NCBI GenBank assembly: GCA_023376005.1
Contig: CM042142.1
Coordinates: 55,216,229 to 55,280,228 of the forward strand
DNA: 64,000 nucleotides
Source of the DNA: Doryteuthis pealeii
Lineage: Eukaryota; Mollusca; Cephalopoda; Myopsida; Loliginidae
Direction of reading: 5' to 3'
Position numbers and translations under genes: made by a program. Below the pieces are notes generated by a model, which was given only the letters and a program-made list of their open reading frames with translations, did no database searches and had not been told where the DNA came from. Positions 1 to 10,640 of the stretch are shown here, piece by piece (the stretch's first letter is position 1; every line of letters begins with the position of its first letter).

Positions 1-430
1 TTAGTACTAAGGAATTGTTGGACTTATTCAGTGGAGACGTGTACTTCAGCTAGTATATATATGTGGATGTATATCAACTAAAAAGTGCATGTATCACATC
101 TGATGTTAAAAGCTGAAATGTTTCTAAAAAAAAAAAAAAATTTTTAAATAAATAAATAAAATAAAATAAGAATATCTTTAAAAGTCTGTGCCACATCATG
201 ACTACACTTGACCCCCAATCATCATCCTATTTTCTAAATTTAGCCCCTTCAACTTTTTTATAACCCCAAATATGATCTGTCAAAATAACTTCCAGAATTG
301 GAAAAAGAAAAGAAAAGAAAGAAACATTGGGAAGAGTAAATCAACAGTTGAGAGTACTATCTTGAAGGAGACAAGTTTCATTAATAAATTTGCTTTTGAA
401 CACATCCCCATAAATTATATATAACTTCAT
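1..430. other. Unannotated AT-rich sequence
   Basis: No gene or recognisable repeat seen apart from a poly-A run near 127-140 followed by AAAT/AATA simple sequence. No open frame of useful length is present. Confidence 0.6.
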
Positions 431-549
431 ATTTTTGGAGGATATGTGCTTAATTGAAGTCATACCTAATTTTTAAAATTAATTAGTTCATAACTAACGA
501 ATTTAGGCGGGCATATATGTTCAAATGTAAGGCTAAACAAATCGAGAAA

Positions 550-600
550 ATGTCAATCCCTGAATGTACATTTCGACCTATTAGCAAGGTTATAGATGAG
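550..600 (-). pseudogene. Deleted hammerhead ribozyme remnant
   Basis: Mirror copy of the motif at 610-669, read on the minus strand. Stem I halves (CAAGG at 585-589 and CCCTG at 558-562 on the plus strand) and GAAA are kept. About ten bases covering most of the CTGATGA core and the 5' half of stem II are missing. It cannot fold as a ribozyme. Confidence 0.7.
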
Positions 601-609
601 CAGTCTCCC

Positions 610-669
610 ATGTCTATAACCTTGCTGATGAGACCTAATAGGTCAAAATGTACATTCAGGGATTGACAT
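610..669 (+). ncRNA. Hammerhead ribozyme (type I), core base lost
   Basis: The parts of a type I hammerhead are in order. Outer stem I is ATGTC (610-614) with GACAT (665-669). Inner stem I is CCTTG (620-624) with CAGGG (657-661), one G-U pair. The core is CTGATGA at 625-631. Stem II is GACCT, loop AAT, AGGTC (632-644). A short self-complementary stem III ATGTACAT (648-655) precedes the cleavage position at T656. The invariant GAAA reads AAAA at 645-648, so G12, the general base, is lost and the copy is predicted inactive. The opposite arm of the foldback keeps GAAA, which shows the ancestral state. Confidence 0.75.
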
Positions 670-859
670 TTTCTCGGTTTGTTTAGCCTTACATTTGAAC
701 ATATATGCCTGCCTAAATTCGTTAATTATTAACTAATTAATTTTCAAAATTAGGTATGACTTCAATTAAGCACATATCCTCCAAAAATTGTCGGCTTAAA
801 GCCATATAAAAATAAACACATTTGTTTGTTTACTTAACTTCATAACTTCATATATAACT

Positions 860-1000
860 TGGAGGTGTGTGGTGTAATGGTTAAAGTCACAGGAAATTAA
901 CTTATCGACCCAAGTTCAAATCCTGGACAAAGCTGCTTGTATTTCACATTGTGCTAATACCCTTGGGAAATATATGCCTGAGGCACCTCAAAAAAGGAAT
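860..1000 (+). mobile_element. tRNA-derived SINE (GGTGTAATGGTTA type)
   Basis: A tRNA-like head is visible: an A-box-like GGTGTAATGGTTA at 871-883 and a B box GTTCAAATCC at 914-923, with about 30 bases between them as in a tRNA. The non-tRNA body follows and runs into the R600 repeat. The same head recurs at 12541, 38411, 44454 and, inverted, near 60413. Confidence 0.7.
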
Positions 1001-1004
1001 GCTG

Positions 1005-1590
1005 TTTGGTTTGGTTTGGTTTGGTTTTATGACAGATCAACCTCAGTGGGTCATTTAATGCCGATAAAGTTTTGAAATAAATCAATTCTTAATGGATAAT
1101 ACAATTTTGTTTATCAACTCGTGTTTTTCCTAACAGGTACTACCACTCTGGGTCAGAGTGGACCAGGGACAATGGTGATGAAGGGGTGCTCCACATTCCC
1201 CAAACCTCCAAAACTGGAACCTCACCATCAGATAGAGTTTAACGTCATTCCAGGACATGTAGACCCGCAGCCACCGCCTTCTAGCACCCATATGATAAAA
1301 AGAGGTTGGGGCTTGCCATAAGGGCAATAAGGTTGGGAAAATCATATAGGTGCTAGGGCTTGACGTGACCAGCCGATTGATTGGAGGGGGCCCTCTCTGA
1401 TCGCCCGTCTAGCCCAAGATAGAACCAAAGTGGAGTATTGCAAGTCATGAACTGCTCATCCACCTGGGTTCTATTCTTAAGCATGCCACCCACGGCCAAC
1501 AGGTAACCCCATTGGGGGAGTCTTACCCCTCTGCAGAGGTGCAGTGCATTCTAACACCCAGCTGACAGGGCAGAATGCTGACAGGATACA
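1005..1590 (-). mobile_element. R600 interspersed repeat, near full length
   Basis: Most complete type of the commonest repeat in the window. On the plus strand it begins with a (TTGGT)n run and a segment ending in TCATTTAATGCCGATAAAG, passes through GGTACTACCACTC and GGGTTGG blocks, and ends near a hairpin-forming stretch rich in CCCCATTGGGG and CCTCTGCAGAGG. Its low-coordinate end resembles the tail of the 5S-derived SINEs here, so I orient it on the minus strand with that simple-repeat end as its 3' end. It may be a long SINE. Short open frames on both strands are not convincing proteins. Class unknown. Confidence 0.65.
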
Positions 1591-1720
1591 TGCAATTTTT
1601 AACACTGACCACAGTCTGAGCTTCGGTTTGTGCATGACCCCTCATGTTAATCTGACTTGGGTTCAACTGACGTGGTGAGATTTCAGTAAATAACTACAAT
1701 AGATAATATATCCTTGTTGG

Positions 1721-1930
1721 TCGGTTGGATTTTATGGCATGTCAACTCCTGTAGGGTTATTTTATGCTGATGACATTCTTGATGGTTACTCAATTTTCTA
1801 AAACTCATTTTTTTCTATTTATCCAATAAATGGGACCCTAACAGGTACTACCAGTCCGGGTCAGAGTGGACCTGGGTGTAATAGTGATGATTTTTATGAA
1901 CTCAATTATTCTATTTAACCCATGGATGGA
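1721..1930 (-). mobile_element. R600 repeat fragment
   Basis: Carries the R600 end (tail-like block, TATGGCATGTCAAC) and the GGTACTACCA block, then breaks off. The stretch 1931-2210 that follows is AT-rich with nothing recognised. Confidence 0.6.
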
Positions 1931-2210
1931 ACCCTAACAGTTTTATAAAAATATTAAAAACTATCATAGTATATATTTCTTATTCTTTCTAGCAATTAAG
2001 ATATAATTGATATAAAACTGAATATATCATATATGTATTCAAAATTTTAAAATAATTTTTTTTTAGGATAAATTGTGTAAACTTTGTTATGTTTTATTTT
2101 TCTGTGGTTTATTTTCTGTGGACTGATATTTTTAGTTAACTATGAGATTGTGATATTTTAAAATAATTTAGATTCAAGAAAATATTAAGAACATCAGTCA
2201 TAAGACTCTT

Positions 2211-2900
2211 TTGGTTGGTTGGTTGGATTTTATGGCTTGTCAACCCTTGTTGGGTTATGATATATCCGGGTTAAGGGATATATTCTTGAAGTTGGTAGTT
2301 GGTATATTATCGCAGTAGTAATGGGTACATTGAATAGTAATCCGTCTCCAAGTAGTCGTGGTGTCGTCTAGTGAGTAAATTAGCTGGTAAGCATAAGGTC
2401 GTCGGCTATCGAGTAAGTGTTAGGTCGTTGGTCTAGAACCAACACAGTGTCGACAATTTATACATGACACTGTCCAATCAGATTATAGTGAGGGGGTACC
2501 AAGGTATTTACATATTCATTATATCACAGGTACTACCACTGAGTCAGAGTGGACCTAGAATAGAGTTTAATGTCATACCCAGGACACTCAGCCACCACCT
2601 CTTAGCACATATATGATTAAAAAGGATTGAAGGTTGCCATAATAGCAATAGAGTTGGGACAATCATATAGGTGCTCAGGTTTCACATGACCAGCCGATTG
2701 ATTGGAGAGGGCCTCTTCAACCGCTCGTCTGGTCTAAGTAAGGGCCAAAGTGGGTGTTGCATGTCAAGGACTGCTCATCCACTCAGATTCCATCCTTAAG
2801 TTTCACGGGTCACCTCCCATGGCTAACAGGTGGCCCCATTTGGGGTTCTTCAGAGGTGCAGTTGGTGTATTCTACTGCCTCAGCTGACAGGGCAACTGGA
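2211..2900 (-). mobile_element. R600 repeat interrupted by an insertion
   Basis: R600 starts at 2211 with the GGTTGGTTGG end and resumes at about 2527 with the CAGGTACTACCACTG block, running to the gctgacaggg end near 2900. The 2258-2526 stretch is foreign to R600 and is described separately. Confidence 0.65.
2258..2526. mobile_element. Possible solo LTR inside an R600 copy
   Basis: This 269 bp insert begins TGATATA and ends TATATCA, the TG...CA inverted ends expected of an LTR. No matching target duplication is visible and part of the host R600 is missing at the junction, so a rearrangement is also possible. Confidence 0.35.
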
Positions 2901-4227
2901 GATCTGATTTCCTACAATGATAACCTTTAAATGTCTTCATACAATCTATTAATAATGGAGAATTGCTTCTGGTTTTTGTAACAAAAATTACGTCACTCCT
3001 TACGTCACATTACCCAAAATCATCATAACATAGAATAAATACACTCAAAATTTGAACATGCAATATTAGACTGTCCTCATTGTTTTTTAAAACAAGTTTT
3101 AATAAATACATGACTGGTATTATATATCTATATATAGTTTGTTTTATTTTAATACATATTTAAAGTTTACATTTCAAATTGTTTTATTTTTTAATCCTTT
3201 AATGAATTTGATGATTTTACTTAGGGTACAAACTCGCAGACATTGAATTTTTTACTCCCACCCCTCAGGCAATATGTTTCAAAAATTTATTTTTACATTG
3301 CCCGGAGGGCGTTTTTTATTTTGTACTAATAAATTATAATATACCCTTAAAAGAACCCTAAATATATATGCATTTTTCTAAAACTTGACACAATTCAAAA
3401 TAGAATTAAAAAAAAAATTTTTTTAAAATTTTCACAGTTCTATTGTAGAGTTCAAAATCAATTAAATTAAAATTTTTATTTACTATGCCTATGCACTGAA
3501 TGTACTAATTGACTGTCAAGCACTATTACAGACAGTATGAGAACAGGGGAAAAACCAGCAGGGGTAGTGTGATTATCAAAAGTGGAAGGGTCTTCTATTT
3601 TGAAGGAGACTAGTCTCATTAAGTTGTAGGTAAAGAAATTTGTTAGTGAAAAGTTTCTTTTTAGACACAACTTATAAGTACTATTTTGAAAAATTATCTT
3701 TTTTTTTCTTCTTTTAAATGCAACAAAAATAATCTTCCTGGCCAATTATTTGTTTTATTTATACATTTGGTGCTATTAAAAGATTTGTCATTAAATTTAT
3801 CTTCTAAAGCTTAAAATAGTGATTTTAATTGCTTCTTCCAGGTTATTTACAGAAGCCATTAGTTTTGCAAGTGTTTTCATCAACAAATTGCCCAAGCATC
3901 AGACAGTTTATTTATTATAACTTGTTTAAAAAATGAAAAAAAGGCTGCCAAAGGTGTCTATTAAGTTTATAGAGTCATTTCCTATTCATAAAGTTTATAT
4001 TACAATTATTTGAACTAGTAAGAATATGCACCCTCTGGGTGTAAGTATTTAAGTTTTAATGTAATGAAATATATTAAATTAGAAAGACTAAAAATTAAAT
4101 AAGAACACATAAAAAGATTATACTTATTTTAATTATATTCAAATTGGTTTCTATATAAAAATCCTTCATAGGATTGATTTCAACATGTTGGAAAATAAAA
4201 CAATACTTATTATTGTATTGGCATTTT
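2901..4227. other. AT-rich sequence, no gene seen
   Basis: No coding potential or known repeat recognised. The 89-codon minus-strand frame at 3476-3745 has a composition driven by A/T runs and no domain. Confidence 0.5.
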
Positions 4228-4375
4228 CAGTCTCGGAAGACTATAATAAAGTTTTTGTGCCCCTGAAGTTACAGCGCCTCCTGTGACTGTGAAGTCCAAT
4301 GTTAGAAAAACATTCTCGACCACAATGTCGCATTTGAAGGCTGTTCCTGAAGATGTTGATGTTTCGGTGCTTTGT
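4228..4375 (-). pseudogene. LINE reverse-transcriptase 3' end (zinc-knuckle fragment)
   Basis: The minus strand encodes CGRECFSNIGLHSHRRRC followed by a stop. This is a C-x(3)-C...H-x(3-4)-C finger of the kind that closes ORF2 of many invertebrate non-LTR retrotransposons (family knowledge). No upstream reverse-transcriptase domain is kept, so this is a 5'-truncated copy. The clade cannot be set from this fragment. Confidence 0.6.
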
Positions 4376-5211
4376 TAAAACAATAATACTAGCAATCAAT
4401 AGCACCAAGTAATTATTTATTAAACCCGGTTTTGTTAAAACCAGTATGCAAATTAATGTAACTACACCACAGATTATGTAAACCTTTATTTTTAGTGATA
4501 TATAAGATACATTGCAGGATTTTAAATGCATTAATATCATGGGTTGTTTTGAGGCAAATCTAACTCATATTTACATAGAGACATCGTGAATAAATAAGTA
4601 TTAATAAATTCTATGTATTAATGATTTTGACTATAAATTAAACACTAATTGATAAACTTACACATTTCCGGAGGGTATTGTGATGTAAGCAGTCACATAG
4701 TTTCAGTTACAGATATACACCAAATGTTGTATACCCTTTTCATTACTTCTTCTATTCTTCTTCTGACCATCTTCTATCTTAGGTTCTTCTTCTGGGGACT
4801 TCGTCTTGGTGACTTTGTCTTGGTTGTCGGTCGCACTTAACTCATTTCTTCTTCTATATCAGTCCTGTTACCAAGACATCCATTAATCACAAGACCGTGA
4901 TATTTTTCTTAAACTTTTATTTCCTTAACTAAACATTTCATATAACTAAATATCTGACTAACATAGCGCACGTATGCAGAGTGAGTTACAGTTAAGGCAG
5001 GACATGTTCACTGCTTGACGTCCAACTGAAAACTGAGGACCAAACCAGGTCCCACGTGACTTCACGTAATTTGGCGGGCTTTCTGTACTATTCCATGGAA
5101 AGTCCCGCCCGTGATATGAAAAGGGCCATCCCTTTAGAAATACAGGGATTGACAATAATCTTATGCAACCGCATAGATTATGTAACACGAATCTCTATTA
5201 TAAGATAATAA
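4376..5211. other. No gene recognised
   Basis: AT-rich with a pyrimidine-rich patch at about 4740-4840. The minus-strand 76-codon frame at 4958-5188 has no recognisable domain. Confidence 0.45.
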
Positions 5212-5720
5212 TTGAATTGCAATGGAGAGGGAATATCAACAGAAGACAATGCCATAACAAAAAATTATATCAAAACAAAAATAGATACAACACAACTGAA
5301 TAGTAAATGTAAAATGTGTGTAGACAAAGACGAAATGGTTAATCATATAGTAAGCAAATTCAGAAAACTATCTAAAAGAGAAGTAGCACAACTGGCTGGG
5401 AAAGGTACTTCACTGGGAATTGTGCAAGAAATTAAATTTTCACCATGCTACTAAATGGTATATGCACAAATTGTCTTAGAGAATGCAATGGATAAAATCC
5501 TCTTGGACTTTGAGATATGATGGATATCCTAATTCCGGCCAGAAGACCAGACCCTGTGCTAATTAAAAAGAAGAGAACTTGTCATCTCATGGATTTTGCA
5601 TCCCGGTGGATCTTGGAGAGAAAATGAAAGAAAACAAAAAGAAAAACAAATACTTGGACCTTACCAGAAAATATTTTTCAAAACTGTGGCACATAAAGGT
5701 AAAGGTCGTACCAATTTTTA
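5212..5720 (+). pseudogene. Decayed LINE reverse transcriptase, C-terminal part
   Basis: Across three frames the translation follows the C-terminal region of a non-LTR retrotransposon polymerase. It begins with NYIKTKIDTTQLNSKCKMC and VNHIVSKF (a zinc-binding C-x2-C...H segment), continues with a block like WYMHKPESVLENETHKLLWDFEI, then ARRPD and NKKKRTC. Frameshifts and stops break it, for example at 5452. The pieces are in family order on one strand, so this is one dead 5'-truncated element and not a gene. Confidence 0.8.
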
Positions 5721-6558
5721 AAAGTTACTATAAATAAAAAATTTTAAAATATAAAAAATACTTGCCTCAAAATATTCTGGTTTACTTTTGGATTTTGTCA
5801 TTTTCCTTGTTCATATTAAACATCTTTAATACCTAAAACACTAAACAAGGCATCCACAACAAAAACGAACATTATCTCAAATTAAAAAGAAAATATCCCC
5901 AAGAAGACGATCAATGGACATGATTGAAAGCGCTTGGGAGTAAGATTTGGTGCACCTCCTCTATAAATTTGTCATCCGTACTAGGTCACTAGGAGGAGGG
6001 AATGAGAGAAAGAGAGACTTGCTAACAGATTTAAAGACAAACAGTATTGAGAGATGGAAGGAAGAGATGCCCTGAACAGGATTACTGATGTGTTCAGTCT
6101 GTATTTCAACCTACATAGATCTTCCATACCAACTTTCGCTTGGCCTTTTTATGAGAAAGACTCCACAATTTTATTACAATATACCTTCAAAGAATTTCTA
6201 AAACTTTCAGAAGAGATTTTAGAAAAATGTCGCCACTGAAATCAAAATAAATCTACACCTGGTGCTATGTTAATTCTCTTGGTATTGGACTTTTCTGGGT
6301 ATAAGATTCCTGAAAAATCATAACTTCTATCTATGAACATTCCCAAAATCAGCAGGCACTTCCGGTAAAAATTGACCAAAGAGAGACAAGGGCAGAAAGT
6401 ATTTAAGATCGTTTGCAACTGTCCTCAAATCAATTACTGATTGAACTTTTTGCCAGCAAGTCCTATCTTTTGGATTAATACCAACTCACTACAGACTTGG
6501 ACTTATATATTATAAGAAACCTACAGACTTGTATTACAAGGAACACTACAGACTTGGT
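5721..6558. other. No confident gene; short open frame at 6054-6239
   Basis: The 61-codon plus-strand frame (6054-6239, starting MEGRDALNRITDVFSLYFN) begins with ATG but matches nothing I recognise and has no neighbours supporting expression. The rest is AT-rich and ends with ACTACAGACTTG motifs that continue into copy A. Confidence 0.35.
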
Positions 6559-6758
6559 TGCTTGGTTGTTCTGTTTTCCAGCATATCAATCCTCTTTGGG
6601 TCATTTAATGCTAAATCAAGTCATTTTGATATTTGGTTTATTTACAGCACCTGTTGTTGCCTAAATGGTCACCCATCTAAGTATTGAACAGGCCTATTGC
6701 TGTATAACTTTGGTGATTTAGCAGGAATCATTGATTTCAACGGGACTTAACCATAAGC
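6559..6758 (-). mobile_element. 5S rRNA-derived SINE
   Basis: On the minus strand the head (6643-6758) reads as a diverged 5S rRNA gene. Its plus-strand complement keeps GGTCACCCATCTAAGTATT and AACAGGCC blocks, followed by a TTTAGCAGGAAT block, a TTTCAACGGGACTT block and CCATAAGC. These align in order with the complement of animal 5S rRNA. The tail (6559-6642) ends in the TCATTTAATGC and GGTTG-rich block also found at the end of R600. 5S-derived SINEs use the internal 5S pol III promoter (family knowledge). Confidence 0.75.
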
Positions 6759-6762
6759 TACT

Positions 6763-6895
6763 ACAGACTTGGATTTATAGATACCACAGTGGTAACCAAC
6801 AGACTAGGATTACAAGGAACACTACAGACTTGGATTTATAGATACCACAGTGGTAACCAACAGACTAGGATTACAAGGAACACTACAGACTTGAA
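6763..6895 (+). repeat. 66 bp direct repeat, two copies
   Basis: The unit beginning CTACAGACTTGGATTTATAG occurs twice in a row almost unchanged. Copy B has only one unit near 38668-38733, so this is a small copy-number difference between A and B. Confidence 0.8.
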
Positions 6896-7043
6896 TTTAT
6901 ACATATCACAGAGGCAACCTACATATTAGCATTAACCAACTGAACCCCTACAATATTTACAAGTATTCTAACACTTGTGGTCAAATATTAAGTTGTAGAA
7001 AAATTGGATTATTATTGGGGTGAGCACAAATGCAGACCCTATA

Positions 7044-7474
7044 CAGTAGGCATACCCAATTTGTTATCTGCTTTTCATTTTAAAAGCGAATTGAAATTAA
7101 TTAAATCGATTATTTAAGGTCAAATTTTTGTCTAAGTCAAAAAGTAGTAACATAATGAGCATCAGTATATAAAAAGAAAAAAGAAAAAAAAGAAAGGAAA
7201 ATAATATTACATATGTAATTTATTTTTAATACATTTTAAACTATTTTTTCGGTCAATTTTCCTCAGATATATCTTAAACATGGCCACCAAAATTGCCATA
7301 AAATCAGTGTTTACAAAATAAATTTAACCTTCCTGATTGAAAAAAATAAATCAACACTGAAAATTTCATTAAAATTGGATAATTCCCTGATTTTTGGTAA
7401 ATTGTTTTGCAGTGGGGTGGTTAAATTTGTTTTGTAAAACACAGATTTTTTGACAAATTGGGTATGCCCTACTA
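7044..7474. mobile_element. Tc1/mariner-like MITE with TA target duplication
   Basis: The ends are inverted: CAGTAGGCATACCCAATTTG on the left and its complement on the right, differing only in the outermost base. The element is flanked by TA on both sides (7042-7043, 7475-7476). The uninterrupted host sequence CCCTATACAGTTA survives at 8510-8520, which acts as an empty site and proves insertion at TA. No transposase frame is present. Confidence 0.85.
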
Positions 7475-7938
7475 TACAGTTATGAAGTTTCAAATAGGAT
7501 AGAAAATAGCTTTATCTAAATTAAAGAATTTAATGCTACTCTTCAACTGAGTCTGTGTAACACGTTATTTATTCCTTTATGTATTTATTTACAAGTTTAA
7601 AAGTCACCATATTAGGTAGCAATTAAGCTAGGCCTTGCAGAGGGCTCTTTATTGAACCTTCCAACTCAACAATAACACTTCATACACAGAGTACATATTA
7701 AATTTAAATTTACCTTTTAAAAGTTCAATGATAATTCTTCTGTTGCCACTTGATCTAAAGACAATTTGATGTACATAGGTCCTTACTTTCTGTACAAGCA
7801 ATTATTTTTATTTCATGGGTGACTTTTGCTGGATTTCACAATTAATTTCTATTATTCCCAAATTTATTTCCAAGTTATAAAAATTGTTAGCGTGCAAAAA
7901 ATTATTTGCCAAAAAAATCCCATAAAACAATTGCAGTA

Positions 7939-8438
7939 GGGTAATTCCATGTCAAATTATCCAGGCCATGTCACCCACCCACTTTTTTTTTTCTGAAATT
8001 TTGTACAGATGTAGACTGTTAAAGTTAGGCATTTCCCAAGATTTGAGCTTCCAAATCCACACCGGGATATTGATCTTGCTATGAAAAAACAAACAAATCA
8101 TCAATAACTTAAAATTTAAACTTTCAGACTTTTTCGATAGCATTTTTGGATTTCTTGGGCAAAAATACTTTTATAAACCAATTATTAAGAGTAGGTAAGC
8201 TCTAGATCTCAATTTACTGACAAAAATAGATTACAAAAAGTCGCCATTTTTACCAACCCTACCAAATTTGGAGAGCTAAAAATCAACATAACTCCGCCAA
8301 TTTATGGAATTGGAAGCTCAAATTTTGGGGAATGTCTAACTTTAATACAGTCCATACCTGTACAAAATTCCAGAAAAACTGAAGGGGGTGGGTGACAATT
8401 TTACTTTTTTCTGGATGATTTGACATGGAATTGCCAAG
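7939..8438. mobile_element. Long-inverted-repeat MITE
   Basis: Ends near TAATTCCATGTCAAATTATC and its complement, with inverted similarity continuing well over 100 bases inward (CACCCACCC, TTTTGTACAG, TTGAGCTTCCAA blocks mirrored on the right). Flanked by TA on each side if the ends are placed at 7939 and 8438. The interior is AT-rich and non-coding, and the minus-strand 63-codon frame at 7952-8143 is incidental. Confidence 0.7.
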
Positions 8439-8989
8439 TAATTAAAACTTTGGAATCCAAAATTTCAGGATGGTGGGTCCATATTATTAGGTTGAGCACA
8501 AATGCAGACCCTATACAGTTACCAAGTTCCAAATTGGATATGAAATTGCTTTATCTAAGTTAAAGAATTTAATGCTAATCTGCTCTAAAATAAAAAAAAT
8601 AAAAAAGAAGATACAGTGTTGTACTATTTTTGCTGTGTTATGCTAATGTACATAACAAAAACAAATCAGATCATTATAATATAGATGGAATTGTTGATTT
8701 CAAAACAAAACACGGGACAATACCTGTGAAAAATATCCATAATCTTCACTGATTTATATTGATAAAAGAAGACATTAACAGGTCTGTGATAAAATAAAAC
8801 AAAGATTACAGAAATAACATATTTTGTGAAAACTGCATTTCTTTATTTTATCTTTTGTAGAACAAGTTCAAAAGAATATGTATGTTCATCTAAAAATAGA
8901 CAATTTCTCTCTAATCTTTTGTTAAAATAAGGAGGGGGTTATTACTTGTTGGAATTTTTGAAATGAGACTTGATGATTTGTATTATTTA

Positions 8990-9180
8990 GATTATTCAAA
9001 TTGTGTATTGAATAAAGAGTTCGGTTCAAAGTTCCTGGATTTGTCAAGAAGGTATCTGAATATAATTAGAAGGTACATTAGAGTTTGACAAGAAACACCT
9101 GAAGAAGACTGGAGGGTATATCATCCAAAACGTTGTGACTATGATAATAAAGATGAGACAACAGTCCAAAAAATGTAAAT
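8990..9180 (+). repeat. CCTGAAGAAG-family repeat
   Basis: Member of a dispersed family with the order TGAATAAAG...GGTTC, ACAAGAAA-ACCTGAAGAAG, a GGAGGG loop, CCAAAACGTTGT, GATGAGA-CAACAGTCC. It keeps hammerhead-like CTGAAGA and (G/A)AAA boxes but no convincing stem I. Other copies: 12165-12400, 19620-19860, 34711-34975 and their copy B counterparts. Confidence 0.6.
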
Positions 9181-9187
9181 AATACAA

Positions 9188-9425
9188 AGTGGGGGATCAG
9201 TCAGTAGAGCATTTGCCTATGAATTGCCAGGTTCCAGGTTCAATACCTGTGTTCACCAACTCAGCACATGAGTAGCACAGCTTGGATAATCTGATCTGTG
9301 CAATAAAACATCTGGGAGATGAGAATAGGTGTGGTACTCTACCTCAGCAAAAACAATCTCCCTGGTCTAGCATAAGCAAAAAAGGGATAGACTCCTTTGC
9401 TTATGGCTGATACCAACAATAGGCC
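9188..9425 (+). mobile_element. tRNA-derived SINE (AGTCAGTAGAGCA type)
   Basis: A-box-like TCAGTCAGTAGAGCATTTGC and a B box GGTTCAATACC lie at tRNA spacing, followed by the body (ACTCAGCACATGAGTAGCAC) and an end resembling GGCTGATACCAACAATAGGCC. Copies on both strands occur at 13760, 23690, 29003, 45675, 48251 and 55497. Confidence 0.75.
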
Positions 9426-9912
9426 ACAGACAATTTTACTTTATTTCCTCTAAAATGTTACTAATATAATATAATTACTATAATTTACTATAAATTTTGA
9501 AATAATGGAATTGGTAATACAAATATTAGTTTTTCTGAATGTTTGAGATGAGCTTGATGATTAGTATAGAATACTAAGTCAAATTACCATCCAATTGGCA
9601 AGACACAAACAAAACGTAACTCAATACGATTCTGAGATGCCATAAAGACCACTGCAAAGTGGCAGGATTTATGGAGCCTCAAAAACCAAGCAGCCAATTA
9701 GGACTCACTCAACATGGCTGGAAATTACCAGTTGTCTTGACACTGGTGCAGTTGTGCTTGGCCAGTCACATTGCTCAAACCAATTGTTGACTGACTGACT
9801 GACTGACTGACTTACTTCAATAATTAGTATTATCTGCATTACTCGGACTTAGATCTTAATCTAAAGATGAGGACAATAGTCCAAATAACGCAGATAATAC
9901 AAATATTAGTTT
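9426..9912. repeat. Mixed repeat fragments with (GACT)n
   Basis: Holds part of the CCTGAAGAAG family end (9530-9580), a (CTGA)n microsatellite near 9787-9811 and a small inverted repeat at 9820-9900 whose arms read TAGTATTATCTGC and GCAGATAATAC. The hairpin is more complete in copy B (41759-41850). Confidence 0.55.
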
Positions 9913-10170
9913 GGTTGGATTTTACAGCATGTCAACTCATGTTGGGTCCTTTTATGCCGAAGACATTTTTATTCATTCTTGATCGGTATTCAAATTTTTT
10001 TAAAGTCATTTTTCTATTTAACCCATACATGGGACTAATAGGTACTACCAATCTGGGTCCGATTGGGCCTAGGAGTAATGGCAATAAAGGGGTACTCCAC
10101 ACTCCCCATAGCTCCAAAATTTTAACTTCACCATTAGATGTAGTTTAACATCATATCCAGGACACAATAC
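9913..10170 (-). mobile_element. R600 repeat fragment
   Basis: Contains GGTTGGATTTTACAGCATGTC, the AGGTACTACCA block and the CTCCACACTCCCC block, ending at the GTTTAACATCATATCCAGGA block. The 93-codon plus frame here is repeat sequence, not a gene. Confidence 0.65.
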
Positions 10171-10640
10171 AAATATTTTTCAAGGTTAAAAGTGCAATAA
10201 GGAAGCCAAATTTTTTAGACCTAATTTTTCCGAATATTGTATCCCTGTGGAACCGGAAAAGTGGTGGTAAACGGTCCAAAGCTGACATCCAGAAAAATAA
10301 GGTCTAAAATGTCTGTCTTACTGCAGTTTTAACCTGGACTATATTCACAGGGTAAAGATTATATTGCATGAGAGAAAAAAAAAGTTATTGAATGATTCAA
10401 ATGAATTTAGGTAATCATGGATTACCTTATGCTTGTTCAATTGTCTTCCAACCCACAAACACACACTTTCTCTGACACATACTTCACTCCTAAACATACA
10501 CTCAAAGTGCAGAGATTGGACAGACAGAAATAAGTGGAACTGCCATTTTTAGGGATGATTTTATTTTTTGTTACTTTTCCTAAAGTTTTTATATGCTCTA
10601 ACCATTGACCTAATCCAATTCAAATTTATTTATTTCAAAA
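10171..10640. other. No gene seen
   Basis: Non-coding sequence with no recognised repeat, the same as 42113-42599 in copy B. Confidence 0.45.

Larger units (their letters stand above)
431..788. repeat. Foldback element with hammerhead remnants in both arms
   Basis: The two halves are near-perfect reverse complements: left arm about 431-598, right arm about 612-788, separated by a short apex. The main arm difference is a ~10-base stretch present in the right arm (ribozyme core CTGATGA and the 5' side of stem II) and missing from the left. A transcript would form a very long hairpin. This is one of four ribozyme pairs in the window with the minus-strand motif on the left and the plus-strand motif on the right. 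Confidence 0.85.

Noticed and set aside
860..935. Functional tRNA gene
   Set aside because: The boxes are present but the cloverleaf arms do not pair well and the same head recurs with a common non-tRNA body, as in a SINE.
1121..1345. Overlapping 66- and 71-codon frames in R600
   Set aside because: The repeat's other copies shift frame within the same block, so no protein is conserved.
8990..9180. CCTGAAGAAG...CCAAAACGTTGTAC repeats as active hammerheads
   Set aside because: CTGAAGA and GAAA-like boxes and a partial stem II (GGCTG/CAGCC) exist in some copies, but stem I does not pair next to the cleavage site in any copy I checked. They may be relics.
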